Shown here in pieces: positions 24,459 to 33,019 of a stretch of DNA of 35,582 nt. The position numbers and the translations under genes were made by a program. The DNA is from an uncultured Woeseiaceae bacterium (GTDB taxonomy: Bacteria; Pseudomonadota; Gammaproteobacteria; Steroidobacterales; Woeseiaceae). The DNA lies in NCBI GenBank assembly GCA_947258485.1, contig CAMYIS010000294.1:1-35582 (forward strand), given 5' to 3'. Each line of letters begins with the position of its first letter. The first letter of the stretch is position 1. The notes below the pieces were generated by a model, which was not told the origin of the DNA, did not search any database, and saw only the letters and a list, made by a program, of their open reading frames with translations.

Positions 24459-26164
24459 TTCGCGCGTTGCTCTCGTATTGCTTTGAACTCCGAGCCTGCC
24501 TTCCACTGCGGCCAGCGTGTCGAGTTACCCAAATCTTCGAGTATGATTCTGAAAAGCTCAATGTCCTCAGCGGCACCGCGCAGGTCCCAGTCGGGGCTCC
24601 ACTCGTCACAGGTCTGGTGATAGCAGCTGCCGATGTAATCGGCGATCCACTGATCGCCCGCTTCCCGTCCGCCCTCGACCAGATCCGCGCCGCCTGCAAT
24701 AGCCATGATCAACAGCACCGGCACACCTCGCCGTGCCAATGAAAAGTGGTCGGCACGAAAGAACAATCCATTTTCCGGCAGGCTCTCGGGCGTCACAACG
24801 CGCCCCTGGCGGGCAGCCGCGTTTGCGAGATCGTCCTCCAGGTCGCTCTGGCCTTCGCCGACGAGGATCACGTCGCGGGCCGGGCCGGCAGTCTGCAGGA
24901 TATCCAGCGTCAGGTTAGCGACAGTCTTCTCCAGCGGATAGACGGGATCGTTAGCGTAGGCCTCCGACCCCAGCAGGCCGCTCTCCTCTGCGGTCCAGGC
25001 CGCGAACACAACGCTGCGCTCCAGCGCCGGGCCGCTCGCAAGGACACGGGCGATCTCGAGAACACCGGCCGTCCCGAGAGCGTCGTCATTGGCGCCCGGC
25101 CGCATCGTACGGCCCTGCGCATCAGGCTCTCCGAGGCCATAGGCATCCCAGTGCGCCGATACCATTAATATCTCATCGGGACGGGTTGCACCGGGCAATT
25201 TGGCGAGCACGTTGCTGCTCTCGATTGTCTCCACCTTTACCGACAGATCGGCGCCAAAAGTGACGTCATCAAGCTCGAATGCCTCGAATTCCGGACTGCG
25301 TGCGCGAACGCGCAACTCGTCGAGATCGTAACCGGCCGCACTGAGGAGGTCGGCTGCCGCATCGCCATGCAGCCACCCCTGCAACGTAACCGGATCCGAT
25401 TCGGACTCGTCTCGTACCACCGCGTAGTTTTCACCCGGCGACGATGACGCAACATTCCAGCCGTAACCGGCTGCCTCCGTTTCGTGGATTACCAGTGCGG
25501 CTGTGGCGCCGCGACGGGCCGCTTCGGCATATTTGTACGCCCAACGTCCGTAATAGGTCATGCGGCGGTCTCCGAATCGCCCGGCAGCGGGTTCGTCAGG
25601 CGCAGCAGCAAAATCAGGATCGTTGACAAGATAAAGCGCGACCTTGCCATTGAGGTCAATATCACCATAGTCATCCCAGTCGCGCTCGGGCGCGTAAGCA
25701 CCGAAACCGACGAATACGACGGGCGCATCAATCGCGATCGACTGGACCGGCCGCACGGTGCTGGCTTCGATATCGGTCTGCTGCTCCAGCGTCTGCGTCG
25801 CGCCGCCAACGCTGAAATTCATGGGTGCGGGTGTCTGCACCTGGGTCCGGATCAACGGCACTGCGTGGACCCAGGAGCCGTTCTTGCCGCCCGGTTCGAG
25901 ACCCAGGTCTTCAAATTGCCCGATCAGGTATTTGACGGTCTTTCTGCCGCCGGGCGTTCCGGGCGCCCGACCTTCGAAATCATCGGAAGCCAGGACCTTG
26001 ACGATGGCCGACAATCGCTCAGTATCGATCTTTGCGGTACTTTCGTCCGCCGCCGCCGTCGCAATGTCAACAGCATCAGGAGCCGTAGCGGGGTCCTGGT
26101 CCGCAACACCGCAGCCGGCCAATCCTGCGACGATCGAAACAAACAGCAGTATTCGGTGCAACAT
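24455..26164 (-). CDS. M28 family zinc aminopeptidase lipoprotein
   Basis: A 569-aa exported protein. The signal sequence ends in the lipobox LAGC (MLHRILLFVSIVAGLAGC), so it should be a lipoprotein. The peptidase fold carries the two-zinc M28 ligand series: SAHWDAYG (His), GANDDALGTAGVLE (bridging Asp), TAEESGLLGSEAYA (catalytic and metal Glu), NLTLDILQTAG (Asp) and CYHQTCDEW (His). A PA-like insert precedes the catalytic part (about residues 140-260: VVFVGFGAYAPERDW, LNGKVALYLVNDPDF). It resembles bacterial aminopeptidases of the M28 PA-insert type and probably trims peptides in the periplasm or at the outer membrane. With the subtilase at 6.2 kb it suggests a protein-degrading lifestyle. 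ATG 26164 is preceded by GAGAGGAG. Confidence 0.93.
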   Translation of the reverse strand: MLHRILLFVSIVAGLAGCGVADQDPATAPDAVDIATAAADESTAKIDTERLSAIVKVLASDDFEGRAPGTPGGRKTVKYLIGQFEDLGLEPGGKNGSWVHAVPLIRTQVQTPAPMNFSVGGATQTLEQQTDIEASTVRPVQSIAIDAPVVFVGFGAYAPERDWDDYGDIDLNGKVALYLVNDPDFAAAPDEPAAGRFGDRRMTYYGRWAYKYAEAARRGATAALVIHETEAAGYGWNVASSSPGENYAVVRDESESDPVTLQGWLHGDAAADLLSAAGYDLDELRVRARSPEFEAFELDDVTFGADLSVKVETIESSNVLAKLPGATRPDEILMVSAHWDAYGLGEPDAQGRTMRPGANDDALGTAGVLEIARVLASGPALERSVVFAAWTAEESGLLGSEAYANDPVYPLEKTVANLTLDILQTAGPARDVILVGEGQSDLEDDLANAAARQGRVVTPESLPENGLFFRADHFSLARRGVPVLLIMAIAGGADLVEGGREAGDQWIADYIGSCYHQTCDEWSPDWDLRGAAEDIELFRIILEDLGNSTRWPQWKAGSEFKAIREQRAN

Positions 26165-26259
26165 AGGAATCTCCTCTCTTCACCGCACCCGAGGCACGAC
26201 AGTTCAATCAGATGGCGCCGGGACAAGTTTGCGCGCGGCCTAGTTTCTTTGCTGACGTT

Positions 26260-26598
26260 TCAGGGTCGTCCCCATTCGATCTTCGATATGCGTAAAGCAT
26301 CGTCGAATTGAGAAATTGTCACTGTTATTGCTTCGGAGAAGACATCGCCCTCGAGTGGCACGTAAACTATCGCCCGGTCGTTTGCCGACATATCCGGCCA
26401 CTCCTTCAAAATTACCATTGGTGTGCCGATCGCCGTGACGCCGCCCATGTCCTCTGCCAACGACTCGAATTGCGACGAGAGGTCCGTCGCTGCGATTGCA
26501 GCACCCAGGTCGTCTGACAACATCATGTGTGCGGCCTTTGAATCGCCGTCAACAATTGCTTGAGCGAATCTGGCCGAAAATTCGAGTTCGTCTGTCAT
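26260..26598 (-). CDS. Small hypothetical protein, NTF2/SnoaL-like fold suspected
   Basis: A 112-aa soluble protein with no signal peptide. The opening FSARFAQAIVDGDSKAAHMMLSDDL is typical of the first helices of NTF2-like proteins, and the later strands (MVILKEWPD, RAIVYVPLEGD, EAITVTISQFDDALRISKIEW) fit a cone-shaped beta-sheet. No catalytic residues are recognised. It starts 3 bases after the MDR reductase stop on the same strand, so the two are almost certainly one operon. Fold assignment is tentative. Confidence 0.65.
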   Translation of the reverse strand: MTDELEFSARFAQAIVDGDSKAAHMMLSDDLGAAIAATDLSSQFESLAEDMGGVTAIGTPMVILKEWPDMSANDRAIVYVPLEGDVFSEAITVTISQFDDALRISKIEWGRP

Positions 26599-26601
26599 GT
26601 G

Positions 26602-27618
26602 TCATACCACCTCTGGAAATCCATCAAGCACGGTTTTTCCAACCGCTCGGCCGCTCTCCTGCAGAGCGTGCGCTGACTGAAGCGACGCAACACCTATCTT
26701 GCCGAGGTTCTTCGTCGCCGTCGTAACCAAAACTCCGTCATCGACCAGCTGGGAAACCCGATCCAGGAGCTCGTGCTGTTTCACCATATCATCTGTCTGG
26801 AACATCGAGCGGGTAAACATGAACTCGAAGCTGAAGGAGAGCGACTTCGTTTTGATCGCGTTGATACTCAAAGACTTTGGGTCGTCAATCATGGCTATAT
26901 GGCCGCGCGGCTTGATCAGCTCAACAACCGAATCGAAGTGTTGATCTGAGGCCGTAAGCGATGCCACGAAGCGGGGCGTCCGGCCTAACTCACGTACCTG
27001 GTCAGTCAGCGACTCCCTGTGATTAATAACGTGGTCGGCCCCCATCTTCCTGACCCACTCGACGGTTTCCGGTCGGGATGCTGTTGCAATAACCGTCAGG
27101 CCAGTCAGCTGCTTTGCCAGCTGAATCAGGATCGAGCCTACACCGCCGGCGCCGCCGATAATGAGAAGCGCATCGTCCTCTCCATGTCCTTCCTTCAGGG
27201 CAAAGCAGTCGAACAGGATTTCCCATGCCGTGATTGATGTCAGGGGCAGCGCTGCTGCATCCGCGAAATCAAGCGTCGCTGGTTTCTTTCCAACGATGCG
27301 TTCGTCAACAACGTGCAGCTCAGAATTCGTACCAGGCCTTGTGAGATCGCCGGCGTAGAAAACTTCATCGCCTACTTCAAACAAGCTGGCACCGTCCCCG
27401 ACTTGTTTCACAATGCCGGCCGCATCATAGCCGATAATTTTCGTTCCAGCGTCCGGCGAAACGTTGGCGCGAACTTTCGTGTCAACCGGGTTTACCGATA
27501 TTCCGCGAACCTCGACCAAGAGATCGTTGGCACCGAATTTCGGCACTGGTGCGTCAATTTCGACAAGGGCGTCTTCAGCCGTGATAGGACCTGCTTTGTT
27601 GTATCCGATGGCTTTCAT
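26602..27618 (-). CDS. Zinc-free MDR reductase (quinone oxidoreductase / ZTA1-like)
   Basis: A 338-aa medium-chain dehydrogenase/reductase. The N-terminal GroES-like domain reads [18 protein letters not shown] and [16 protein letters not shown]; the Cys/His set of zinc alcohol dehydrogenases is absent, as in quinone reductases. The Rossmann domain has [21 protein letters not shown] for NADPH binding. The C-terminal [18 protein letters not shown] segment is characteristic of the zinc-binding alcohol dehydrogenase-like TIGR02817 group. It probably reduces quinones or alpha,beta-unsaturated carbonyls with NADPH (family knowledge). It is the first gene of a two-gene operon with the NTF2-like protein. 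The 273 bases upstream hold no recognised gene except one short ORF and a cassette boundary. Confidence 0.9.
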   Translation of the reverse strand: MKAIGYNKAGPITAEDALVEIDAPVPKFGANDLLVEVRGISVNPVDTKVRANVSPDAGTKIIGYDAAGIVKQVGDGASLFEVGDEVFYAGDLTRPGTNSELHVVDERIVGKKPATLDFADAAALPLTSITAWEILFDCFALKEGHGEDDALLIIGGAGGVGSILIQLAKQLTGLTVIATASRPETVEWVRKMGADHVINHRESLTDQVRELGRTPRFVASLTASDQHFDSVVELIKPRGHIAMIDDPKSLSINAIKTKSLSFSFEFMFTRSMFQTDDMVKQHELLDRVSQLVDDGVLVTTATKNLGKIGVASLQSAHALQESGRAVGKTVLDGFPEVV

Positions 27619-27796
27619 ATTTGACTCATTTTGTTGACGGTAAACTCTGCAGCCGTTCCGATGCTAGTATTTCCCGAATTGAAAGGGCTGCAATGGACCC
27701 AAAGCGGACAAAGGAAATATGGACTAGACTGATCCTATATCAAAGCCGAAATCGAGTCCGCTGATTCCAAAAAACCATAAAAACAGGGGAGTCGCC

Positions 27797-27880
27797 ATGA
27801 GAATTTCGAAGAATTGGCTCACTGGGATACTTCGCCGTGATATGGCTCGCACCCACCCGCTAATAGTTAGGCCTTACTGA
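27797..27880 (+). CDS. Very short ORF (27 aa) of unknown status
   Basis: ATG 27797 is preceded by AGGGGAG at good spacing and encodes MRISKNWLTGILRR followed by 13 more residues to TGA 27880. It is too short for a known family. The good ribosome-binding site and the abrupt end over the GTTAGGC cassette boundary (27866) suggest the 5' end of a gene interrupted by cassette insertion, or a leader peptide. No homologue is recognised. Confidence 0.25.
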   Translation: MRISKNWLTGILRRDMARTHPLIVRPY

Positions 27881-27891
27881 GGAAAGTTGAT

Positions 27892-28455
27892 ATGCCCGCG
27901 CGATTGTTTTCGTTCATTGGTGGTGCGACAGGCCTCTGGCGTGTCACCGAAATGGAAGTGATAGTTGGCGAGCCACTGCCAGCGGTGGTAGGGGTCGATA
28001 TCGCTTCCGGCTCAGAGATTCCATCCGATCCACATGCGTCCTGGGTTCTTCGTGGAATAACAAGCAATGAGCGGTATGCCGATCGCGAGGAAAGGCGTCA
28101 AATCGTCGCCAAGCTGCTCGATCTTGGGCGCCCGGAGGCAACGTGCGCGGCGCTGATCCTGATTCGCAAGAACGAGGCCTGGTGGGCACTCACACAAGAG
28201 GAACGCCTGAGCATTTTCAAGGAGCAATCTCACCACACAAAAATCGGACTGGAGCATTTTCCCACGCTGGCTAGAAGGCTCCATCACTGCCGTGATCTCT
28301 CGGAGAACGAGCCGTTCGATTTCATCACTTGGTTCGAGTACGCGCCATCTGATGAGGTGCGGTTCAACAATCTCCTTGCTGCATTGCGTGCTATACCTGA
28401 GTGGCAGTATGTTGAACGAGAAGTGGACATCCGGCTAGAGCGTGATCAGGTCTAA
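27892..28455 (+). CDS. Chlorite dismutase (Cld) family protein
   Basis: A 187-aa protein of the Cld/Dyp/EfeB structural superfamily. Recognisable parts are YADREERRQIVAKLLDLGR, CAALILIRKNEAWWALTQEER, then SIFKEQSHHTKIGLEHFPTLARRLHHCRDL, where a conserved His is the expected proximal heme ligand, and FDFITWFEYAPSDEVRFNNLLAALR. Length is nearer to the small dimeric Cld forms than to the ~250-aa ChdC coproheme decarboxylases. True chlorite dismutation needs a distal Arg whose presence cannot be confirmed by eye, so chlorite activity should not be assumed. ATG 27892 has GAGGAAAG upstream. The gene lies inside the cassette described at 27866-28507, which suggests horizontal acquisition. Confidence 0.8.
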   Translation: MPARLFSFIGGATGLWRVTEMEVIVGEPLPAVVGVDIASGSEIPSDPHASWVLRGITSNERYADREERRQIVAKLLDLGRPEATCAALILIRKNEAWWALTQEERLSIFKEQSHHTKIGLEHFPTLARRLHHCRDLSENEPFDFITWFEYAPSDEVRFNNLLAALRAIPEWQYVEREVDIRLERDQV

Positions 28456-28507
28456 CCCTTCGTTGCAGCGGCCGGCCTTCGACCGCCGCTGAACTCGATC
28501 ATTACGA
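28450..28507 (+). other. attC-like recombination site
   Basis: Reads R'' GTCTAAC, a 6-base spacer, L'' TTGCAGCGG, a short GC-rich hairpin top, L' CCGCTGAA, the 7-base spacer CTCGATC, then ATTACGA where R' (GTTRRRY) is expected. The order, arm lengths and spacers closely match classical cassette attC sites such as aadA (TCTAAC, TTCAAGCCG, CGGCTTAA, CTCAAGC, GTTAGA). The R' core is mutated, so recombination there may be impaired. Confidence 0.55.
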
Positions 28508-28550
28508 ATGACCGGAGTTGCTGCGTTTGCGACCTTCACTGGAACCCGGG

Positions 28551-28619
28551 GAATGTCGCTTTCTGGCCGTTCTGAGACGGTCGCCTGGTTCGCGGTATAA
28601 TTTCCGCTACTGACCCGAT
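28551..28619 (+). repeat. Dispersed repeat copy R1 (short form)
   Basis: Shares GGCCGTTCTGAGACGGTCGC and GGTATAATTTCCGC with copies at 34896-34958 (short form) and 35415-35526 (long form), and its left half with 34260-34375. It lies directly upstream of the DUF971 gene and contains a perfect TATAAT, so it may supply a -10 promoter box. Confidence 0.7.
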
Positions 28620-28662
28620 AGGGATGACCTTGGGACCTAAGAGAAGAACAGCGAACACTACG

Positions 28663-29031
28663 ATGAGCGAAATTCCCGTCACCATAAGACTTCGAAAAGC
28701 ATCGTGCCAAATCACCTTGGAGTATGAGGACGGGACATCCTTTGACCTTCCGTTCGAGTACCTTCGTGTCTATTCACCGTCTGCCGAAGTTCGAGGGCAC
28801 GGATCCGGCCAGGCGGTACTACAAACCGGCAAGGAGAATGTGCGGGTAACCTCAATTGAACCAATCGGGTATTACGCGTTGCAGTTCGTTTTTGATGATG
28901 GCCACGATACCGGCCTATATACGTGGGAATATTTGTTCGAACTAGGCGCGCAACAGGATGAAAAATGGCGCGCTTATCTCGGCCGACTCAAAGCGGCAGG
29001 GTATGATCGTCCTGGATCCACAGACAACTAG
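28663..29031 (+). CDS. DUF971 domain protein
   Basis: ATG 28663 gives 122 aa starting MSEIPVTIRLRKASCQITLEY; the track start at 28624 adds 13 residues from the intergenic repeat region. The domain, with FDLPFEYLRVYSPSAEVRGHG, then VRVTSIEPIGYYALQFVFDDGHDTGLYTWEYLFEL, matches DUF971, related to the N-terminal domain of gamma-butyrobetaine hydroxylases and to small proteins implicated in iron-sulfur or iron handling. No metal-binding Cys cluster is visible in this stand-alone form. It is a common single gammaproteobacterial gene, so it is probably ancestral here and not a cassette. Confidence 0.88.
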   Translation: MSEIPVTIRLRKASCQITLEYEDGTSFDLPFEYLRVYSPSAEVRGHGSGQAVLQTGKENVRVTSIEPIGYYALQFVFDDGHDTGLYTWEYLFELGAQQDEKWRAYLGRLKAAGYDRPGSTDN

Positions 29032-29059
29032 AATTTAGACAGGGGTATGGCCGGTATAA

Positions 29060-29114
29060 GCTTCGCATAGCCGCCGGTCGATTGAACTAAGGTAAAATGC
29101 CGGCTGTTGACCCA
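29060..29114 (+). repeat. Dispersed repeat copy R5 (right half), left of the sucrose operon
   Basis: Shares TCGCATAGCCGCCGGTCGA, GGTAAAATG and CGGCTG-TGACCCA with 34319-34372, in direct orientation. The left half of the element (GGCCGT to GGTCGCC) is missing here. TAAAAT could act as a -10 box, although the sucrose operon start is ~170 bases away. Confidence 0.7.
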
Positions 29115-29133
29115 AACCGGTCGCCCACAATTT

Positions 29134-29178
29134 CCGTAGGAGCGCCTTCCAGGCGCGATTCCCAAATGCCCGCTGCCG
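29134..29178 (+). repeat. REP-like palindrome, left outer inverted repeat of the sucrose region
   Basis: Contains CCGTAGGAGCGCCTTCCAGG and continues to GCGATTC, with a GCGCCT/AGGCGC hairpin. The first 28 bases are the exact reverse complement of 34221-34248; after three mismatches a further 14 bases (AATGCCCGCTGCCG) also match, 45 bases in all. The GTAGGAGCG-hairpin-CGCGATTC form is typical of REP elements mobilised by REP-associated tyrosine transposases (family knowledge). Confidence 0.85.
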
Positions 29179-29202
29179 GCCACAAGCTGTCGTTGGACGA
29201 CT

Positions 29203-29228
29203 TAGTCAAATAAGTCAGTGCCCGGCAC
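29203..29228 (+). repeat. Inner inverted repeat, left side of the sucrose region
   Basis: TAGTCAAATAAGTCAGTGCC followed by CGGCAC. Its reverse complement matches 34069-34093 (GTGCCGG-CAC-ACTTATTTGACTA) with one mismatch and one single-base gap. It contains the small palindrome GTGCCCGGCAC. With the outer pair at 29134/34204 it makes a nested inverted arrangement around the four sucrose genes. Confidence 0.8.
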
Positions 29229-29281
29229 CTTTTTCGAAAGTTGACTTAGACGAAACATCCAAAGAAGTTTATGGTAAGCGT

Positions 29282-30859
29282 ATGTATGCATCCCACGGCT
29301 TTTTGCGATCCGACATCGGCGACGTTGACGTGCTTTACCACGACGGTGTGTTTCACCTCTTTCATCTGGTGTTGCCCAACCATGACTTTATCGCTCATGC
29401 CGTAAGCAACGACGGGCTCAGTTGGCGCCGTGTGAAAAACGCGCTGTATGTCGGTGAACCCGGTGCATGGGATGATGACATGCTGTGGACAATGCACGTT
29501 AGCCCAGACCCCTACCAGCCGGGGCGGTGGCGCATGTTTTACACAGGACTCAGCCGTCACGAATATGGGCGGGTACAGCGTGTGGGGCTGGCGACATCGA
29601 CTGACTTGCTGAATTGGAATCGTGTGGATGGTGAAGGATATCCGCTGGAGGTATCGAGTTCGTACTACGAATCAAGTGTCGATGAGGGCCGAAGATGGGT
29701 GAGTTTCCGAGATCCATTTTTTTATCAGGACCCAGAGAGTGGCCGGCGGATGTTGATCGCATCGGCCCGCGTCAACACAGGCCCCTTAGTGCGACGAGGA
29801 TGCGTGTGTGTGGCCGATGAAGTTTCTCCGGGGAATTTTGAGTTTAAGCCCCCATTGCACCAGCCACGGATCTACGATGACGTAGAGGTGCCTAATCTAT
29901 TGCAAATCAATGGCCGGTATTTTCTGTTGGGGTCTATCCGCGAAGATACGAAAGTCCATTACTGGTATGCGGACGAGTTGGATGGGCCTTACCTGAACTT
30001 TTTTGACAACGTCTTGTTACCCAGTGGCAATTATGCGGCGCGTGGCTGTCAGTTCGGCGATCAGTGGCTGCTCTTTAATTTTTTCACAAAACAAGAAAAC
30101 CATTTTGGCAAAGACATCACCAAAAAATTATTGCCTCCGCCGAAGCATCTGGTGACAGACTCGACCGGTCGACTACGGCTAAAGTCATACGGCGGTTTTG
30201 ACGCGCTTGTGCAACATCAATGCACGGTTTCCATCCCCGATAAATTGGAGCGCCTGTTTGATAACCCCTTGGCGTATTCCAAGGGTTCCCAGGAAGAGAT
30301 GCATTTGGGGTGCCCGAGTGGATACGAAGCTTTCTTGCTGCCGAATGATTTTGAAAGTTTCAGACTGCGCGCGCAGATCGGTCTGGAAGGGTCGGGGAAG
30401 TGTGGCATGGTGCTGCGTGTGAACGCTCACGGCGATGGCTATTACTTGTCGTTAGACTTGTTCAAGGGGGTGGCGCAACTGCGGGCGTGGGGGGTGAACG
30501 GGCCAGCCGAGTCAGAGCACGCATTTACTTATGAGCAATTGCAGGCGGGGTATTTCGTCAGTCGTGACGAGGGGCCATGGGACCTGGAAGTGCTGGCGCA
30601 TGGCATGTATCTGGAAGTATCCATCAATGGGTATGTAATATTGAGCCTTGTGGATGATGCCTATGGCGATGGAAAGCTGGGCTTCTATACCGAATCCGCA
30701 CAGATTGTTTTACGCCACATGAGTGTGGAAAAATTATACCCACCCGAGCAGGAAGAGCCGAGCGGACCGATGTACACGTCAATCACGACACAACCGCCGC
30801 CGGACATGGTGCCAACAGACCTGATTGACGGCCAGCCCGAAAAAAAACGCATTGAGTAA
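29282..30859 (+). CDS. GH32-like glycosidase with C-terminal beta-sandwich, likely sucrose-active
   Basis: A 525-aa cytoplasmic protein (no signal peptide). The N-terminal ~310 residues read as a five-bladed propeller of the GH32/GH68/GH43 superfamily: DIGDVDVLYHDGVFHLFH (position of the nucleophile Asp), DDMLWTMHVSPDP, VSFRDPFFYQDPESG (RDP transition-state Asp) and DDVEVPNLLQINGRYFLLGS (Glu as acid/base). The C-terminal ~170 residues resemble a concanavalin-like module (GMVLRVNAHGDGYYLSLDL, DGKLGFYTESAQIVLRHM). Given its neighbours, it probably splits sucrose or a related fructoside inside the cell, feeding the fructokinase; this is inference, and a phosphorylase or transferase role is possible. 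It is the first gene of the sucrose operon, overlapping the next by up to 35 bases. Confidence 0.8.
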   Translation: MYASHGFLRSDIGDVDVLYHDGVFHLFHLVLPNHDFIAHAVSNDGLSWRRVKNALYVGEPGAWDDDMLWTMHVSPDPYQPGRWRMFYTGLSRHEYGRVQRVGLATSTDLLNWNRVDGEGYPLEVSSSYYESSVDEGRRWVSFRDPFFYQDPESGRRMLIASARVNTGPLVRRGCVCVADEVSPGNFEFKPPLHQPRIYDDVEVPNLLQINGRYFLLGSIREDTKVHYWYADELDGPYLNFFDNVLLPSGNYAARGCQFGDQWLLFNFFTKQENHFGKDITKKLLPPPKHLVTDSTGRLRLKSYGGFDALVQHQCTVSIPDKLERLFDNPLAYSKGSQEEMHLGCPSGYEAFLLPNDFESFRLRAQIGLEGSGKCGMVLRVNAHGDGYYLSLDLFKGVAQLRAWGVNGPAESEHAFTYEQLQAGYFVSRDEGPWDLEVLAHGMYLEVSINGYVILSLVDDAYGDGKLGFYTESAQIVLRHMSVEKLYPPEQEEPSGPMYTSITTQPPPDMVPTDLIDGQPEKKRIE

Positions 30860-31619
30860 TTTGGGAAAAATACAACCCAACCAGTGGCTGCTGATCAGTG
30901 ACGTGGACGACACACTGACCGGCGACGCATCTGCCCTGCAGGATTTCGTGCAACAGGTTGCAAAGCGACAGCCTAGACTTTTTGTCGCGCTCAATTCCAG
31001 CCGTCCCGCGGACAGCGTCGATGCGACACTACGCCAGGTTTTTCCTAAGAACTTCACACCTGATGCGATCATTACAGCGATGGGGACGCAGATCAGGGTA
31101 GAAGGCGAGTGTGTGCAGGCGTGGACGGAACAATTCTCAAACTGGCCGCGGGCAGCGATCGTCAATGCCGTATTGTCCTGTGGCCATCGTGCTCATGACG
31201 ATGAATATCAGACGGAACACAAAGCCAGCTTTGCGGTGCCCCGTGGAGAGGCGCAGGCCCAGGTCATCACGGAGCTCGAGCGTTTGGCCCTGCCGTGTCG
31301 CGTGATTGCTTCGGGTCAGGACGATCTGGACATTCTTCCTCCCCGGGGGGGGAAAGACCATGCCACGTTGTTTCTGGCCAAGTTGCTCGGTGTTGACGCC
31401 CAGACGCTTCTGGTGGTGGCGGGTGACTCAGCCAATGACCTGGCGATGTTTCAGGTGGCGCCGCACGCCATCGCTGTGGGCAATGCGCGAACGGAGTTGC
31501 TCCAAGGCATGCCATCTGAATCCAGCTACCACGCCAATGCCCATCATGCCGCAGGTGTTCTGGAAGGCCTGGAACACTTTGGTGTATGGGATTCACCTGG
31601 GATCGGCCAGAGGGAATAA
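30825..31619 (+). CDS. HAD-family sucrose-6-phosphate phosphatase-like protein
   Basis: A HAD-IIB phosphatase: the nucleophile motif LLISDVDDTLTGD at about residues 22-34, the cap region with ALNSSRPADSV, the basic motif GGKDHATLFLAKLLG, and the metal-binding VVAGDSANDLAMF. DVDDTL(T/D)GD and the cap resemble sucrose-phosphate phosphatases (S6PP), which dephosphorylate sucrose-6F-phosphate. TTG 30825 is the longest start; TTG 30852, overlapping the upstream GAGTAA stop, is equally possible, and no ATG fits. It lies between a GH32-like gene and a sucrose-phosphate-synthase-like gene, which supports the substrate. Length of 264 aa suits the short bacterial form without the plant C-terminal domain. 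Confidence 0.82.
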   Translation: MTASPKKNALSNLGKIQPNQWLLISDVDDTLTGDASALQDFVQQVAKRQPRLFVALNSSRPADSVDATLRQVFPKNFTPDAIITAMGTQIRVEGECVQAWTEQFSNWPRAAIVNAVLSCGHRAHDDEYQTEHKASFAVPRGEAQAQVITELERLALPCRVIASGQDDLDILPPRGGKDHATLFLAKLLGVDAQTLLVVAGDSANDLAMFQVAPHAIAVGNARTELLQGMPSESSYHANAHHAAGVLEGLEHFGVWDSPGIGQRE

Positions 31620-31666
31620 ATCAACATGTATACTGTGTCTACTCTCAGTCTGACTCTTTAATCAGA

Positions 31667-32968
31667 ATGCAGCTATCTGTGTCACCGCAGTCCAATGGCT
31701 CGATCCTCATGATTTCCCTGCACGGCTACGTTGCAGGCAGTCCCGAACTCGGAAAACCCGATACGGGGGGGCAGGTTGTTTTTGTGCTGGAACTGGCCAA
31801 ACGGTTCGCCCGGCTGGGCTATAGAGTCGATGTCCTGACCCGACAATTTGAGGGCCAGCCCGCACAAGACAAGATCAATCCCAACCTCCGTGTCTGGCGC
31901 GTGCCGTTCGGCGGGAAGCATTTCATCCGCAAAGAAGACATGCATGATTGGTTTGGTGATTTTGTCACCAATACATTGGCGATCATCCGCAAAAAAGCGC
32001 TGAAGTACGACTTTGTCAATAGTCACTATTGGGACGCGGGCGTGTCGGGCCAAAAAATCGCTGAGGAGTTGCAGATCCCTCACATCCACACGCCGCACTC
32101 GCTGGGCTGGTGGAAGCGACAACGTATGAAAGGCGCGAAAGAGGCCGGTGAAGGCGGGAGCCTGCGCTTTGATGAGCGCATCCAGAAAGAATTTTTGCTT
32201 TTCCGTTCTTGTGATCATGTGATCGCCACCAGTGAACAGCAAGTGGACCTAGTCGAGCGCGAATACCAGCTCCCCAATGATCACATCACCATGATCCCTC
32301 CGGGAATCGACGAAGCCCGGTTTACGCCCGCCCCTCCATTGCAGCTTGAGGCGATCCGCAAGAAGCTTAAGATGCGCGAAACCGATGTTTATGTCGTGGG
32401 TCGAGCTGCGCATAACAAGGGTTATGACCTTATTATTAAGGCTTTGCCCCACCTGAAAAAACTTCAGCCCAAGGCTCGTCTGGTTCTCGCGGCTGGTGCC
32501 AACTCTGCGCAAGACGAGAAACTCATCAGCAAGTGGAAAAAAATTGCGACCGACGCCGGCATCGGGCGGTCGATCAAGTGGCTGGGCTACATTGATGATG
32601 AAGACCTCGCGGACTATTACCGCGCGCCGGGTATTTTCACATTGCCCTCACGCTACGAACCCTTTGGTATGACCGCGGTCGAGGCCATGTCCTGCGGCAC
32701 ACCCACCGTGCTCACCACGCACGGCGGGTTGTTCCAACAAATCGAGTTCGGCAAACACGCGCTTGTGGCAGACCCCAAACGCCCCGCTGAGTTTGCCGCC
32801 ATGCTCAGCATGCCCATGCAATACCCCTGGTTGCGCGAGACACTCACGGTCGAGGGCGCCCGCTTCGCCCGGCGCGCTTTCGGCTGGACCGGCATTGCCC
32901 GCCGAACGCTCCAGGTCTTTGATCAGTTCAAAGGCAAATACCAGCGCAACCGCCGCGATGATGAGTGA
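31667..32968 (+). CDS. Sucrose-phosphate synthase-like GT4 glycosyltransferase
   Basis: A GT-B retaining glycosyltransferase of 433 aa from ATG 31667 (the track start at 31586 adds residues from the preceding gene). The N-terminal MISLHGYVAGSPELGKPDTG and GQVVFVLELAKRFARLGY match the sucrose synthase/SPS motif that contacts fructose 6-phosphate and UDP. The region HIHTPHSLGWWKRQRM follows, and the C-terminal domain has GRAAHNKGYDLIIKAL and the GT4 E-x7-E motif in SRYEPFGMTAVEAMSCGTPTV. It would transfer glucose from UDP- or ADP-glucose to fructose 6-phosphate (family knowledge). There is no fused phosphatase domain; that activity is encoded just upstream. Spacing to the next gene is about 50 bases. 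Confidence 0.85.
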   Translation: MQLSVSPQSNGSILMISLHGYVAGSPELGKPDTGGQVVFVLELAKRFARLGYRVDVLTRQFEGQPAQDKINPNLRVWRVPFGGKHFIRKEDMHDWFGDFVTNTLAIIRKKALKYDFVNSHYWDAGVSGQKIAEELQIPHIHTPHSLGWWKRQRMKGAKEAGEGGSLRFDERIQKEFLLFRSCDHVIATSEQQVDLVEREYQLPNDHITMIPPGIDEARFTPAPPLQLEAIRKKLKMRETDVYVVGRAAHNKGYDLIIKALPHLKKLQPKARLVLAAGANSAQDEKLISKWKKIATDAGIGRSIKWLGYIDDEDLADYYRAPGIFTLPSRYEPFGMTAVEAMSCGTPTVLTTHGGLFQQIEFGKHALVADPKRPAEFAAMLSMPMQYPWLRETLTVEGARFARRAFGWTGIARRTLQVFDQFKGKYQRNRRDDE

Positions 32969-33019
32969 CAAACTTCCTGTGACTTTTTTCTTGACCTGTA
33001 AACTTATTTGATCAATGAG

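Larger units (their letters stand above)
27866..28507 (+). mobile_element. Solitary integron-type gene cassette
   Basis: The segment runs from a consensus core site GTTAGGC (GTTRRRY) at 27866-27872, through one promoterless ORF, to an attC-like hairpin at 28450-28507. This is the standard cassette layout, with the gene tightly framed and the attC starting five bases before its stop codon. No integrase gene, attI or second clear attC is in the window, so it would be a single cassette outside an integron (CALIN-like). The right-hand R' site is degenerate. Confidence 0.5.

Noticed and set aside
29134-29178. REP-like hairpin as a CRISPR repeat
   Set aside because: Only two copies 5 kb apart in inverted orientation, with no regular spacers and no cas genes.
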